From positions 1-47,507 of the forward strand of contig CAUJDL010000069.1 of assembly GCA_963169635.1 (NCBI GenBank): a DNA stretch of 47,507 bases, written 5' to 3'. A model generated the notes under the pieces. That model did not search any database, was not told the origin of the DNA, and worked only from the letters and a program-made list of their open reading frames with translations. This DNA is from Bacteroidota bacterium. GTDB lineage: Bacteria > Bacteroidota > Bacteroidia > Chitinophagales > Chitinophagaceae. Positions within the stretch are counted from its first letter, which is position 1. Each line of letters opens with the position of its first letter. This document shows positions 27,429 through 36,643 of this stretch, one piece after another. The translations under genes were made by a program, and so were the position numbers.

Positions 27429-27459
27429 TTAGCTAAGTATAGCAAATTTTTTTAGCTAA
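27429..27459 (-). terminator. Weak stem-loop between the beta-oxidation gene and gldF
   Basis: TTAGCTAA (27429-27436) pairs with TTAGCTAA (27452-27459) around a 15-nt loop, followed on the minus strand by GAATATTTT. The position, 33 bp beyond the stop of the beta-oxidation gene, fits a weak terminator. Each arm is itself palindromic, so a protein-binding pair is an alternative reading. Confidence 0.4.
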
Positions 27460-27491
27460 TTTCTACTACAAAAATGAGGCTTAAGAAAAAA

Positions 27492-29867
27492 TTAATTTCT
27501 TAAAGGCTTACCAGTTTTTAAAACACTTTGAATACGTTCTAAAGTTTTCTTTTCGCCACAAAGAGATAAAAATGTTTCTCTTTCTAAATCTAATAAATAT
27601 TGTTCAGATACTAATTGAGGTTCACTTAAATCGCCACCACACATTACATAAGCTAATTTTTTAGCTACAAAAGCATCGTGGTCTGTAGCATAATTAGCAC
27701 GCCACATTCCATTAATACCAGCTAACATTGCACCTAAACCTAAACGTCCTAATACTTTAATATCTTTTCTCTGCTGAGGCATAGTATAACCTTTATCGTA
27801 CATTTCAATAACACTTTTCTTAGCTTCAAAAATTCTTCTGCCAATATTCATTACTACATCATCATGGCCTTTTCTTAAGATACCCAAATCGTAAGCTTCA
27901 AATGCACTTGTAGCAACTTTTGCTGTAGCAATAGATAAAAATCTTTCTTTTAAAGTATTTGTTTCAGGTTCATCTTTATGCAAATCGTCGCTAGCTCTTA
28001 AAACAAATTCTTTAGTGCCACCACCACCAGGAATTAAGCCTACACCTAACTCTACTAAACCAATATAAGTTTCTGCAGCTGCACAAATTTTATCAGCATG
28101 TAAATTCATTTCGCAACCACCACCTAATGCTAAGCCATGAGGTGCTGTAACAACAGGTACACTACTATAGCGTAAACGCATCATGCTGTTTTGAAACATT
28201 CTAATAGCCATATCTAACTCATCATAATCTTGCTCTATGGCTAACATAAAAATCATACCTACATTAGCACCTGCACTAAAGTTGGCACTTTCATTTGCTA
28301 TTACTAAACCTTTAAATTTTTCTTCTGCAATAGCAATGGCTTTGTTTAAGCCTTCTAAAACTTCGCCTCCTATGCTATTCATTTTTGTATTCCATTCAAA
28401 ACCTGCAACACCATCACCAATATCGTATAATTTACAAGCAGAGCTTTTCCAAATTAATTTATCTGCATGATTATTTAAAACTAAAAATGATTCGCCACCT
28501 GGTATTGGTTGATAATTTTTTGTAGCAATATCATAATACAAACGTTTACCTTTTTCTATTTTATAAAAACTTTGAGCACCACTTTGCAACATTTCATCAA
28601 TCCAAGATGCAAGCTTATAACCATTAGCTTTCATAGCTTCTGCAGTTTTTGCTACACCTAAAACATCCCAAGTTTCAAAAGCACCAATTTCCCAACCAAA
28701 GCCTGCCATCATAGCATCATCTACTCTATAAATTTCATCACTAATTTCTGGAATACGATGAGAGATATAAGAAAATAAAGCATAATGAAACTCTTGATAA
28801 AATTTACTTGCTTTATCTGTACCTGCACATAAAGTTTTAATTCTTGTTTTTAAATCTTCTATAGGTTTAGCAGTTTCTACAGATGCAAATTTTGCTTTTA
28901 CTCTTGTGGCATACTCCATTGTTTGCAAATTCAACGTAAGTATTTCTTTACCATTTGCAGATTTTACTTTTTTGAAAAATCCTTGACCTGTTTTATCGCC
29001 TAACCAATTATTATCAACTACTTTATTTAACCAAGTTGGAATATTAAAAATTTCTTTTGCTTCGTCATTAGGGCAATTTTCTGCTACACCTTTTGCTACT
29101 TTTACTAAAGTATCAATACCTACAACATCTGCAGTTCTAAAAGTTGCAGATTTAGGACGACCAATAATAGGACCAGTAAGATCATCTATTTCATCAATGG
29201 TTAATCCTTGTTTTTCCATGATATGAAAAATGCTCATAATGCTAAATACCCCAATTCTATTTGCAATAAATGCAGGAGTATCTTTACATAATACGGTTGT
29301 TTTGCCTAAAAATATATCGCCATATTGCATTAAGAAATCTACAACTTCAGCATCAGTATCTGGTGTTGGAATAATTTCTAATAATCTTAAATAACGTGGA
29401 GGATTAAAAAAGTGTGTACCACAAAAATGTTTTTTAAAATCATCGCTTCTGCCTTGAGATAATAAATGAATAGGAATACCAGAAGTGTTAGAAGTAATTA
29501 GTGTACCAGCTTTTCTAAACTGCTCTACCTTTTCATATACTTGATGTTTAATATCTAATCTTTCTATCACTACTTCAATTATCCAATCGCAAGTAGCAAT
29601 ATCTTTCATATTATCATCAAAGTTTCCTGTAGTAATATTTGTAATTACCTCTTTAGTATAAACAGGGCTTGGATTACTTTTTAAAGTAGCCGTTAATGCA
29701 TCATTAACTATTTTATTTTTTAATGTAGGTTTTGCATCAGTAGGTGTATCTTTTGGTACAATATCTAACAATAAAACTTTAACACCAATACCTGCAAAAT
29801 GACAAGCAATTCTGCTACCCATAACACCACTACCTAATATTGCAACTTTTTTAATTACCCTTTTCAT
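27492..29867 (-). CDS. 3-hydroxyacyl-CoA dehydrogenase / enoyl-CoA hydratase fusion
   Basis: A 791-residue beta-oxidation enzyme. The N-terminal Rossmann domain starts with VAILGSGVMGSRIACHFAG, and the hydroxyacyl-CoA dehydrogenase active-site region includes GTHFFNPPRYLRLLEIIP (catalytic His). The C-terminal half contains the crotonase fold with NFSAGANVGMIF and ALGGGCEMNLHADKICAAA, the oxyanion hole, then VGLIPGGGGTKEF. The dehydrogenase-first order matches FadN-type enzymes, unlike hydratase-first FadB. It converts enoyl-CoA to 3-ketoacyl-CoA in fatty acid breakdown. A thiolase or acyl-CoA dehydrogenase, often adjacent, is not found nearby; the gene appears monocistronic. Confidence 0.95.
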   Translation of the reverse strand: MKRVIKKVAILGSGVMGSRIACHFAGIGVKVLLLDIVPKDTPTDAKPTLKNKIVNDALTATLKSNPSPVYTKEVITNITTGNFDDNMKDIATCDWIIEVVIERLDIKHQVYEKVEQFRKAGTLITSNTSGIPIHLLSQGRSDDFKKHFCGTHFFNPPRYLRLLEIIPTPDTDAEVVDFLMQYGDIFLGKTTVLCKDTPAFIANRIGVFSIMSIFHIMEKQGLTIDEIDDLTGPIIGRPKSATFRTADVVGIDTLVKVAKGVAENCPNDEAKEIFNIPTWLNKVVDNNWLGDKTGQGFFKKVKSANGKEILTLNLQTMEYATRVKAKFASVETAKPIEDLKTRIKTLCAGTDKASKFYQEFHYALFSYISHRIPEISDEIYRVDDAMMAGFGWEIGAFETWDVLGVAKTAEAMKANGYKLASWIDEMLQSGAQSFYKIEKGKRLYYDIATKNYQPIPGGESFLVLNNHADKLIWKSSACKLYDIGDGVAGFEWNTKMNSIGGEVLEGLNKAIAIAEEKFKGLVIANESANFSAGANVGMIFMLAIEQDYDELDMAIRMFQNSMMRLRYSSVPVVTAPHGLALGGGCEMNLHADKICAAAETYIGLVELGVGLIPGGGGTKEFVLRASDDLHKDEPETNTLKERFLSIATAKVATSAFEAYDLGILRKGHDDVVMNIGRRIFEAKKSVIEMYDKGYTMPQQRKDIKVLGRLGLGAMLAGINGMWRANYATDHDAFVAKKLAYVMCGGDLSEPQLVSEQYLLDLERETFLSLCGEKKTLERIQSVLKTGKPLRN

Positions 29868-29940
29868 ATTGATAACTTTTATCTTACTATAAATGAATGT
29901 TAGCTAATAAATTTTATGAACTTACTTTTTTAAATACACT

Positions 29941-29964
29941 TTATCTATGAAAATTAATAGATAA
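29941..29964. promoter_or_regulatory. Inverted repeat upstream of the beta-oxidation gene
   Basis: TTATCTAT (29941-29948) and ATAGATAA (29957-29964) form a perfect 8-bp dyad with an 8-bp spacer, 73 bp before the start codon. The 24-bp span fits a dimeric regulator site. No regulator gene lies nearby and the region is very AT-rich, so chance is not excluded. The rest of the 283-bp gap holds one terminator and no visible gene. Confidence 0.3.
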
Positions 29965-29998
29965 AATGCATTAAAAATGTATTAGACAAAGCTAAGGG

Positions 29999-30028
29999 AA
30001 AAATAGTTAGCTATGCAACTATTTTTTT
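29999..30028. terminator. Terminator downstream of map
   Basis: Stem AAAAATAGTT (29999-30008) / AACTATTTTT (30017-30026), extended by GC/GC at the loop, with seven T on the plus side and A/T flanks on both. On the minus strand it lies about 120 bp after the map stop and would end the ribosomal protein-secY-map transcript. Confidence 0.75.
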
Positions 30029-30150
30029 GTTTTATTGAATGCTTTATTTGAGAAGTTTTTGATGAGTTATGCTATTGGTTTTGGGCTTAATAATATATAA
30101 CTTCTCCTTTTTGTTTTATGGGCTTTGCAAAAAAGTAAAACTTACAACAA

Positions 30151-30954
30151 TTAATAATAGCTAGTATTTAAGTTGCTATTAGCTTTTTCTGCAGCTTCAA
30201 TAATGCTATAATCAGAAAGTATTAATGCTTTATCTTTTTTAACACACACATCATGTTCAAAATGTACAGAAGGTTTGCCATCTCTTGTTTTTACTGTCCA
30301 TCCATCTTTTTCTGTAAAAACATCCTTAGCTCCTAAGTTTATCATAGGCTCAATTGCTAATACTAAATTTTCTCTAAGTTTTGCACCACTACCACGTTTG
30401 CCATAATTAGGTACTTGAGGGTCTTCGTGTAAACTTTTTCCTAATCCATGACCTACTAATTCTCTTACAACACCATAGCCATATTTTTTTTCTGTATGCT
30501 CTTGAATGGCAAAAGAAATATCGCCAATTCTATTATTGACAATTGCTTTTTCAATTCCTTTATATAAACTTTCTTTAGTAACTTTTACTAATTGTAAAAT
30601 TTCATTAGTTACATCTCCTAAAATAAAAGTATAAGCATGATCTCCGTGCCAGCCATTTAAAATTACACCTAAATCTATCGATACAATATCGCCCTCTTTT
30701 AAAGGAGTATTATTAGGGAAACCATGTACAACAACATCATTTACACTTGCACAAATTGAGTAAGGATAGCCGTGATAATTTTTAAAAGAAAGTAATGCTT
30801 TTTTATCTTTTACATAAGTTTCGCATAAAGCATCTATTTGTAAAGTAGTAATACCGGGTTTTAAAATTTTAGCTACTTCTGTAAGTGTTTCACTCACTAA
30901 CATTGCAGCTTGTTTCATTAAAGCAACTTCTTCTTCTGTTTTGTAAAAAATCAT
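30151..30954 (-). CDS. map: Methionine aminopeptidase, type I
   Basis: It removes the initiator Met from new proteins in the cytoplasm. 267 residues, the normal length for type I. The metal ligands are visible: D in SIDLGV, D in GWHGDHAY, H in ELVGHGLGKSLHEDPQ, E in AIEPMI and E in HFEHDV. The substrate His is in NDVVVHGFP. It follows secY, as in most Bacteroidota, but after 90 bp with a hairpin, which suggests partial uncoupling. infA and rpmJ, which normally come next, are missing. Confidence 0.97.
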   Translation of the reverse strand: MIFYKTEEEVALMKQAAMLVSETLTEVAKILKPGITTLQIDALCETYVKDKKALLSFKNYHGYPYSICASVNDVVVHGFPNNTPLKEGDIVSIDLGVILNGWHGDHAYTFILGDVTNEILQLVKVTKESLYKGIEKAIVNNRIGDISFAIQEHTEKKYGYGVVRELVGHGLGKSLHEDPQVPNYGKRGSGAKLRENLVLAIEPMINLGAKDVFTEKDGWTVKTRDGKPSVHFEHDVCVKKDKALILSDYSIIEAAEKANSNLNTSYY

Positions 30955-30984
30955 TTTTAAAAGATAGTAGTTTTATAAAGAAAA

Positions 30985-31015
30985 GAAACCTGCAAGATAT
31001 AGTCTAACAGGTTTC
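30985..31015 (-). terminator. Stem-loop between secY and map
   Basis: Perfect stem GAAACCTG (30985-30992) / CAGGTTTC (31008-31015) with a 15-nt loop, followed on the minus strand by TTTTCTTTATAAAAC. It probably terminates part of the transcription leaving the ribosomal protein operon before map. Confidence 0.7.
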
Positions 31016-31044
31016 AAAATAAAATAAAAAAAATTAAATCTCAA

Positions 31045-32397
31045 TTATATAACACTTGATGAAGGCATGCTGGTTGTTTGTCTTCCTTTAATTCTTCCAC
31101 TGCCCATTAAGCCATCATATTTACGCATTAATAAATAAGTTTCTACTTGTTGAAGTGTATCTAAAACAACACTTACCATAATTAATAAACTTGTACCACC
31201 AAAGAATGAAGCATAAGATTGAGTAACGCCTAATCTTTCTGCAAAGCCTGGTAAAATACCTACAATTGCAAGGAAAATAGCACCTGGCAAAGTAATTCTA
31301 TCCATTATTACACCAATATAATCTGCAGTTGGTTGGCCTGGTTTTACACCTGGTATAAAGCCATTATTCTTTTTAAGGTCTTCTGCAATTTGTTTAGGAT
31401 TAAATAATAATGCAGTATAAAGGAAAGTAAAGCCAATAACCATTAATGCAAAAACTGTCATATACCAAACATTGCTTTGATCGTTAAAGATTCTTACAAT
31501 GCCCTCTTTAGCATCTAAATTAGTAAAAGAAATTAAAGTTGGTAAAAACATAATAGCTTGAGCAAAGATGATAGGCATTACACCACCACTATTCACTTTA
31601 ATTGGTAAAAATTGTCTTGCACCTCCAAATTGTCTGTTACCTACAATTTGTTTAGCATAATTTACAGGAATACGTCTGATACCTCTTTCTAATAAAATTA
31701 ATCCTAAAACTATTGCAATAAATGCAGCAATTTCAATTAAGAAAATTAATAAACCGCCACCACCTTTTTCGCCTTTTGCAGTCCACTCTTGAATAAGGCT
31801 TATTGGTAAACGAGCTAAGATACCAACCATGATAATAATAGAAGTACCATTACCTAAACCTTTATCTTGAATTTTTTCGCCTAACCACATTACAAATAAA
31901 GTACCTGATGTTAAAAGAAGTACAGTAGTTATAGGGAAATAAGGTTTAAAAGCAGGAATTATTGCATCGCCATAAGTACCATTTAAGTAAGCAATGTAAG
32001 CACCAGCCTGAAATGCAGTAACAATTACAGTAAGGTAGCGTGTCCATTGATTAATTTTCTTACGGCCACTATCTCCTTCTTTTTGTATTTTTTGTAATTG
32101 AGGTACTAAGATGGTTGCTAACTGCATAAAGATAGATGCAGAGATATAAGGCATAATACCCAATGCTAAAATAGAAGCTTGAGAAAATGCACCACCAGCA
32201 AACGCATCAAATAAACCTAATAAGCCACCTGTTTTATTGTTAGATTTTATAGCTTCTAAAGCTACAGTATCTATACCTGGTAAAACGATAAAAGTACCAA
32301 ATCTGTATATTAAAATAAGTAAAAGAGTAACAATAATTTTGTTTCTCAGTTCTTCAATACTCCAGATATTTTTTATTGTTTGAATTAGTTTTTTCAC
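31045..32397 (-). CDS. secY: Preprotein translocase subunit SecY
   Basis: The pore-forming subunit of the inner-membrane Sec channel; 450 residues and ten predicted helices. Family segments include LGIMPYISASIFMQL, KKINQWTRYLTVI, GLGNGTSIIIMVGILARLP and LNPKQIAEDLKKNNGFIPG. The start codon is GTG at 32397: no Met occurs between it and the first helix, and the N-terminus MKKLIQTIKNIWSIEELR aligns well with the family, so a GTG start is the best choice. A terminator-like hairpin precedes it. Confidence 0.97.
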   Translation of the reverse strand: MKKLIQTIKNIWSIEELRNKIIVTLLLILIYRFGTFIVLPGIDTVALEAIKSNNKTGGLLGLFDAFAGGAFSQASILALGIMPYISASIFMQLATILVPQLQKIQKEGDSGRKKINQWTRYLTVIVTAFQAGAYIAYLNGTYGDAIIPAFKPYFPITTVLLLTSGTLFVMWLGEKIQDKGLGNGTSIIIMVGILARLPISLIQEWTAKGEKGGGGLLIFLIEIAAFIAIVLGLILLERGIRRIPVNYAKQIVGNRQFGGARQFLPIKVNSGGVMPIIFAQAIMFLPTLISFTNLDAKEGIVRIFNDQSNVWYMTVFALMVIGFTFLYTALLFNPKQIAEDLKKNNGFIPGVKPGQPTADYIGVIMDRITLPGAIFLAIVGILPGFAERLGVTQSYASFFGGTSLLIMVSVVLDTLQQVETYLLMRKYDGLMGSGRIKGRQTTSMPSSSVI

Positions 32398-32431
32398 TTG
32401 ATTATTCTATTGAACAGTTATTATCTTAAAT

Positions 32432-32458
32432 CAAAAAACACACATATAAAATGTGTGG
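32432..32458 (-). terminator. Terminator-like hairpin between rplO and secY
   Basis: Stem CACACAT (32439-32445) / ATGTGTG (32451-32457) with a 5-nt loop, followed on the minus strand by TTTTTTG. It stands in the 78-bp rplO-secY gap and could attenuate transcription into secY. Confidence 0.65.
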
Positions 32459-32475
32459 TGCAATATAGGTGAATT

Positions 32476-32925
32476 TTATTTAACAATTTCAACACTACCG
32501 CCAACAGCTTCAATTGCTGCTTTAGCTTTTTCGCTAATTGCATTTACTTTAAAAGACAATTTTGATTTAATTTCACCTGTTGCAAGTATTTTAACTTTAT
32601 CTGTACGACTAATTAAATTATTGATATATAAATTTTCTAAAGAAAATTCTGCAAATGCATATTTTTCTTGTAATTGTTCTATTTGTCCTAAGTTAAATAC
32701 TTTATATTCTACTCTATTAATATTTTTAAATCCACGTTTAGGTACTCTACGTTGAATAGGCATTTGTCCGCCTTCATGAGCGTTTTTACGTTGATAACCT
32801 GCACGGCTTTGGCTACCTTTATTACCTTTTGTAGATGTGCCACCTTTACCACTTGCCTCACCACGTCCTAATCTTTTTTCTTTTTGTGTACTACCAACTG
32901 CTGGTTTAAGAGAATGTAATTTCAT
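32476..32925 (-). CDS. rplO: 50S ribosomal protein L15
   Basis: 149 residues, close to the E. coli length of 144. The basic Gly-rich N-terminus (KRLGRGEASGKGGTSTKGNK, residues 18-37) penetrates the 23S rRNA core, and the globular C-domain ends in AIEAVGGSVEIVK. It follows rpmD by 58 bp; that gap contains a short GC hairpin, GGGG (32950-32953) / CCCC (32959-32962). Confidence 0.97.
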   Translation of the reverse strand: MKLHSLKPAVGSTQKEKRLGRGEASGKGGTSTKGNKGSQSRAGYQRKNAHEGGQMPIQRRVPKRGFKNINRVEYKVFNLGQIEQLQEKYAFAEFSLENLYINNLISRTDKVKILATGEIKSKLSFKVNAISEKAKAAIEAVGGSVEIVK

Positions 32926-32983
32926 AATATTTATTGATTTTGAACTTTCGGGGAATCGCCCCTCGCTTTTAAAAAATATTTTC

Positions 32984-33166
32984 TTAAGATAATTCTTCTA
33001 CTTTTACTAAATGATTAACTTTATTAATCATTCCTAAAATTTGTGGAGTAGCTTCTACTTCTTTAGTAGCATGTAATTTTTTTAAGCCTAATGCTATTAA
33101 AGTTTGTTTTTGACGTTCACTTCTGTCAATACCACTTTTTATTTGTGTAATTCTAATTTTTGCCAT
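32984..33166 (-). CDS. rpmD: 50S ribosomal protein L30
   Basis: 60 residues, the normal bacterial length. AKIRITQIKSGIDRSERQKQT and the closing LGMINKVNHLVKVEE match the family. It lies between rpsE and rplO in the conserved spc order, 61 bp after rpsE. Confidence 0.96.
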   Translation of the reverse strand: MAKIRITQIKSGIDRSERQKQTLIALGLKKLHATKEVEATPQILGMINKVNHLVKVEELS

Positions 33167-33227
33167 TGTAATTGAAATTTAAACAGTTTAAAATTTGCTA
33201 TTAAAAACTGAGCATTTAATTATTAAC

Positions 33228-33749
33228 TTATCCGTTAAAAACTTTGGTAAGTTTAATATTTCTATTTTTTGCTACTTGTACAGGTTCTCTTAAAGAAGTT
33301 AATGCTTTAATAGTAGCTTTAACCACATTATGAGGATTAGGAGAGCCTAAGCTTTTTGCTAATACATCTGTATATCCTGCACTTTCTAAAACAGCACGCA
33401 TGCTACCACCTGCAATTACACCAGCACCTTGAGCTGCAGGTTTAATAAGTACTTTAGCAGCACCAGATTTAGAAAATTGTTCGTGAGGTATAGTACCACG
33501 CATTAAAGGTACTTTTACTAAGTTTTTCTTAGCATCATCAATACCTTTTGTAATAGCTTCTTGAACTTCTTTTGCTTTACCTAAACCTTGTCCTACAATT
33601 CCATGTTCGTTACCTACTACTACTAATGCAGAGAAAGAAAATGTACGACCACCTTTGGTTGTTTTTACAACACGATTAATAGCTACTACTTTTTCTTTTA
33701 ATTCTACTTCGCCGCCTGCTTTTATTTTGTTGTCGCTTACTTTAGACAT
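33228..33749 (-). CDS. rpsE: 30S ribosomal protein S5
   Basis: 173 residues. The double-stranded RNA-binding-like N-domain has [19 protein letters not shown] and the proofreading-associated segment [20 protein letters not shown]. The C-domain contains [20 protein letters not shown]. It contributes to decoding accuracy at the back of the 30S subunit. It begins 24 bp after rplR. Confidence 0.97.
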   Translation of the reverse strand: MSKVSDNKIKAGGEVELKEKVVAINRVVKTTKGGRTFSFSALVVVGNEHGIVGQGLGKAKEVQEAITKGIDDAKKNLVKVPLMRGTIPHEQFSKSGAAKVLIKPAAQGAGVIAGGSMRAVLESAGYTDVLAKSLGSPNPHNVVKATIKALTSLREPVQVAKNRNIKLTKVFNG

Positions 33750-33773
33750 TATATAGATTTTGAAATTAATTTA

Positions 33774-34127
33774 TTAAAATTTAAGTCCGCCTTCTCTTGC
33801 ACCTTCTGCTACTGCTTTTACACGACCATGGTATAAATTACCACCACGATCAAATACACAAATACTTAAGCCTAACTCTGTAGCTTTACGTGCAATTGTT
33901 TGTCCTACTAATTTTGCTTTTTCAGATTTATTAATATTTTGTGCTTTAATATCTTTATCTGTAGAAGCTGCAGATGCAATAGTAGTACCATTATCATCAT
34001 TAATTAATTGAGCATAAATTTCTGCATTGCTTCTAAACACACTTAAACGTGGTTTTGATGCAGTACCCATTACTTTTTTACGAATACGGTACTTTATTTT
34101 TTGTTTATTATCTATTTTAGTACTCAT
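33774..34127 (-). CDS. rplR: 50S ribosomal protein L18
   Basis: 117 residues, the same length as E. coli L18. A basic N-terminus (KQKIKYRIRKKVMG) precedes the conserved RLSVFRSNAEIYAQLINDD, and the protein ends with DRGGNLYHGRVKAVAEGARE. It binds 5S rRNA in the central protuberance. The 52-bp gap before it holds a short GCCG/CGGC hairpin (34147-34161). Confidence 0.97.
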   Translation of the reverse strand: MSTKIDNKQKIKYRIRKKVMGTASKPRLSVFRSNAEIYAQLINDDNGTTIASAASTDKDIKAQNINKSEKAKLVGQTIARKATELGLSICVFDRGGNLYHGRVKAVAEGAREGGLKF

Positions 34128-34179
34128 AGTTTCTTATTTAGAATTTGCCGATGCTGCCGGCTAAAAATTTTTTGATTAA

Positions 34180-34734
34180 TTATTTACCAGCCGATTTACC
34201 TGCTTTTCTTCTTAATACTTCACCTACAAATTTCACACCTTTACCTTTATATGGTTCTGGCTTACGTAAGCTTCTTAATTTAGCAGCTACCTGACCTATT
34301 AATTGTTTGTCTGAACCTTCTAAAGTTACAATTGGGTTTTTACCTTTTTCTGTAACTGTAGTAACTTTTAATTCTTTTGGTACTTCTAATATGATATTGT
34401 GAGAGTAACCTAAAGATAAATCTAAAGTATTACCACTATTAGATGCTTTAAAACCTACCCCTACTAATTCTAATTCTTTTTTATAACCATCTGTTACACC
34501 TTTTACTAAATTGTTTAATAAAGCACGGTATAAACCATGTAATGCTCTATGACGAATTTGGTCTGTAGGACGAGTAACTGTTAATTTACCTTCACTTACT
34601 TCTACTTTAATATCACGGTCTAATGTTTCTTTTAATTCGCCTTTAGGACCTTTTACTGTAACCACATTATCATTACTTACAGATACTGTAACACCAGAAG
34701 GGATTGTAATGGGTTGTTTACCTATACGAGACAT
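34180..34734 (-). CDS. rplF: 50S ribosomal protein L6
   Basis: 184 residues. Two similar domains are present, with SRIGKQPITIPSGVTV at the start and the RNA-binding end IRKPEPYKGKGV-like (here LRKPEPYKGKGVKFVGE). It sits near the GTPase-associated region of the 50S subunit. It is preceded by a 102-bp spacer with a nested dyad (34771-34821). Confidence 0.97.
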   Translation of the reverse strand: MSRIGKQPITIPSGVTVSVSNDNVVTVKGPKGELKETLDRDIKVEVSEGKLTVTRPTDQIRHRALHGLYRALLNNLVKGVTDGYKKELELVGVGFKASNSGNTLDLSLGYSHNIILEVPKELKVTTVTEKGKNPIVTLEGSDKQLIGQVAAKLRSLRKPEPYKGKGVKFVGEVLRRKAGKSAGK

Positions 34735-34770
34735 AATTTAATTTTTAATTTTGTTATAGTTTATTGTTGA

Positions 34771-34821
34771 TGTTTAAATGTGTTCAGTTCCGTATAGAGA
34801 ACTTAAATTATCATTTAAACA
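34771..34821 (-). promoter_or_regulatory. Nested stem-loop in the rpsH-rplF spacer
   Basis: Outer stem TGTTTAAATG (34771-34780) / CATTTAAACA (34812-34821), 10 bp and perfect. Inside it, AGTTC (34786-34790) pairs with GAACT (34799-34803). It lies in the minus-strand transcript 37 nt before the rplF start and has no T-tract, so it is not a terminator. It is a candidate RNA element for translational control or processing. Confidence 0.5.
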
Positions 34822-34836
34822 TAAAAGTTTAAAAGT

Positions 34837-35235
34837 TTAGTTGATATAACATAAAACTTCGCCACCTACATTTTGAAGTTTTGCTTGTTTATCTGTTAAT
34901 ACTCCTTTAGATGTACTAATGATAGCAATACCTAAACCATTAATTACTCTTTTAATTTCTGCTGGTTTAGCATATTGACGTAATCCTGGACGACTAATTC
35001 TTTCTAAAGAACGAATAGCAGGTTGTTTAGTATTAGCATCATATTTTAATGCTATTTTAATAACACCTTGCTTATTATCATCTTCAAATTTGTATTTTAA
35101 GATGTAACCTTGGTCGTACAAAATTTCTGTAATTCTTTTCTTTAGATTAGAAGCAGGAATTTCCACGATTCTGTGACCCGCCATTTGTGCATTGCGAATC
35201 CTTGTTAAATAATCTGCTATAGGATCAGTTACCAT
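34837..35235 (-). CDS. rpsH: 30S ribosomal protein S8
   Basis: 132 residues (130 in E. coli). The start [19 protein letters not shown] and the end with [13 protein letters not shown] and GGEVLCYI are typical. It binds helix 21 of 16S rRNA and, in E. coli, also represses the spc operon; whether that holds here is unknown, but the structured spacer immediately downstream is a candidate target. Confidence 0.97.
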   Translation of the reverse strand: MVTDPIADYLTRIRNAQMAGHRIVEIPASNLKKRITEILYDQGYILKYKFEDDNKQGVIKIALKYDANTKQPAIRSLERISRPGLRQYAKPAEIKRVINGLGIAIISTSKGVLTDKQAKLQNVGGEVLCYIN

Positions 35236-35314
35236 TTTTATTAAATTAATTCAGTTCTTAAATATTGTTATCTATTGATTTTTGTTTTTTATAAAACAAA
35301 AAATATAGTGTTTA

Positions 35315-35584
35315 TTACCAGCTGGCTTTTTTTACTCCAGGAATTTTACCATTTAATGCCATATCTCTAAACATTAATCTTGATATTCCAAAATATCTGA
35401 TATAACCTTTAGGACGACCTGTAAGCTGACAACGATTTTTTAATCGTACTGGAGAAGCATTTTTAGGTAATTTATCTAAAGCTGCATAATCTCCTGCTGC
35501 TTTTAATGCTGCTCTTTTTTCAGCAAATTTTGCAACCAAAGCTTCACGTTTAGCCTGACGGGCAACAATTGATTTTTTTGCCAT
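35315..35584 (-). CDS. rpsN: 30S ribosomal protein S14, zinc-free type
   Basis: 89 residues, the longer form without zinc-binding CxxC pairs. The end reads [20 protein letters not shown] then [11 protein letters not shown], as in the zinc-independent class, so no zinc-dependent switch is expected from this copy. It stands between rplE and rpsH in the usual order. An AT-rich imperfect hairpin occupies the 79-bp gap to rpsH (35272-35308). Confidence 0.96.
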   Translation of the reverse strand: MAKKSIVARQAKREALVAKFAEKRAALKAAGDYAALDKLPKNASPVRLKNRCQLTGRPKGYIRYFGISRLMFRDMALNGKIPGVKKASW

Positions 35585-35649
35585 ATTGTTTTATAATTTC
35601 AGTTTAAAATACTTCTATTAAATATTGATTTATTAGAAGCAATTTTTTA

Positions 35650-36225
35650 TTAATTATTAGTTTTTTTATTATTTTTAAATGGTAAGCCTAACTCTTTTAA
35701 AAGTTCAAAAGCTTCTTCATTTGTTTGTGCTGATGTAACAAAAGTTATATCCATTCCAGTAATTTTACTTACTTTATCAATATCTATTTCTGGAAATATA
35801 ATTTGCTCTGTAACACCTAATGTATAATTACCACGACCATCAAATGCTTTATCGCTAATACCTTTAAAATCTCTTACACGAGGTAATGCTACAGAAACTA
35901 ATCTGTCTAAAAATTCGTACATTTTAGAACCACGTAAAGTAACTTTTGCACCAATAGGCATTCCTTTACGTAATTTAAAGTTTGAGATATCTTTTTTACT
36001 TAAAGTTGCAATAGCTTTTTGACCTGTAATTTGCTCTAACTCACCAATAGCAACATCAATAAGTTTTTTATCGTTTACTGCACCATTAACACCACGATTG
36101 ATACAAATTTTTTCTAACTTAGGTGTTTGCATGATAGTTTTATAAGAAAACTTTTTTACCAATGCAGGTACAACTTCATTTTTATATTTACTAGCCAAAC
36201 GAGGCGTATATTTTGTAGTACTCAT
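35650..36225 (-). CDS. rplE: 50S ribosomal protein L5
   Basis: 191 residues, slightly longer than in E. coli (179). [18 protein letters not shown] starts the family region; [16 protein letters not shown] and [20 protein letters not shown] follow. It binds 5S rRNA and contacts P-site tRNA. The extra residues are a basic Asn/Lys tail. It begins 25 bp after rplX. Confidence 0.97.
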   Translation of the reverse strand: MSTTKYTPRLASKYKNEVVPALVKKFSYKTIMQTPKLEKICINRGVNGAVNDKKLIDVAIGELEQITGQKAIATLSKKDISNFKLRKGMPIGAKVTLRGSKMYEFLDRLVSVALPRVRDFKGISDKAFDGRGNYTLGVTEQIIFPEIDIDKVSKITGMDITFVTSAQTNEEAFELLKELGLPFKNNKKTNN

Positions 36226-36250
36226 AATTTAATAATTTTCTTAAGGTTTA

Positions 36251-36586
36251 TTAAATAGCTTCTCCACTTTTTTTAGAAATGCGAACTAATTTTCCACCTT
36301 CTCTTGTACGTTTTACTTTAGTAGGTGTACTTTTTTTATCATCCCATAACATTACATTAGAGATATGTATTGGAGCTTCCATTTTTACAATACCGCCTTT
36401 TGTATTTTGTGCAGAAGGTTTAGTATGTTTTGTAACGATATTTACACCTTCTATTACCACACGACTTTTATCAAGAATAACTTGTAATACTTTGCGTGGT
36501 TTTTTCAAATCTTTATCATCTCCAGCAATTACAACAACTGTATCGCCTTTTTTGATGTTGAATTTGGGTTTGAATCTTGTACTCAT
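36251..36586 (-). CDS. rplX: 50S ribosomal protein L24
   Basis: 111 residues with a KOW motif at the N-terminus (IKKGDTVVVIAGDDKDLKK, about 11-29), then VIEGVNIVTKHTKPS and GGIVKMEAPIHISNVML. It is an early 50S assembly protein near the exit tunnel. It follows rplN by 57 bp. Confidence 0.97.
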   Translation of the reverse strand: MSTRFKPKFNIKKGDTVVVIAGDDKDLKKPRKVLQVILDKSRVVIEGVNIVTKHTKPSAQNTKGGIVKMEAPIHISNVMLWDDKKSTPTKVKRTREGGKLVRISKKSGEAI

Positions 36587-36643
36587 TGTTTTAAACTTTA
36601 AACTAAAAGTGTGATACTATTAGCTGATTATCTTCTTTTATTT

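Noticed and set aside
29868..30150. A small infA or rpmJ gene after map
   Set aside because: No frame on either strand encodes an IF-1 or L36-like sequence; only a terminator and short dyads are seen.
36279..36614. Plus-strand reading frame opposite rplX
   Set aside because: It is a shadow of the well-supported L24 gene, with no family resemblance, as are the other opposite-strand frames over rplN, rplO, rpsS, gldG, actB and der.
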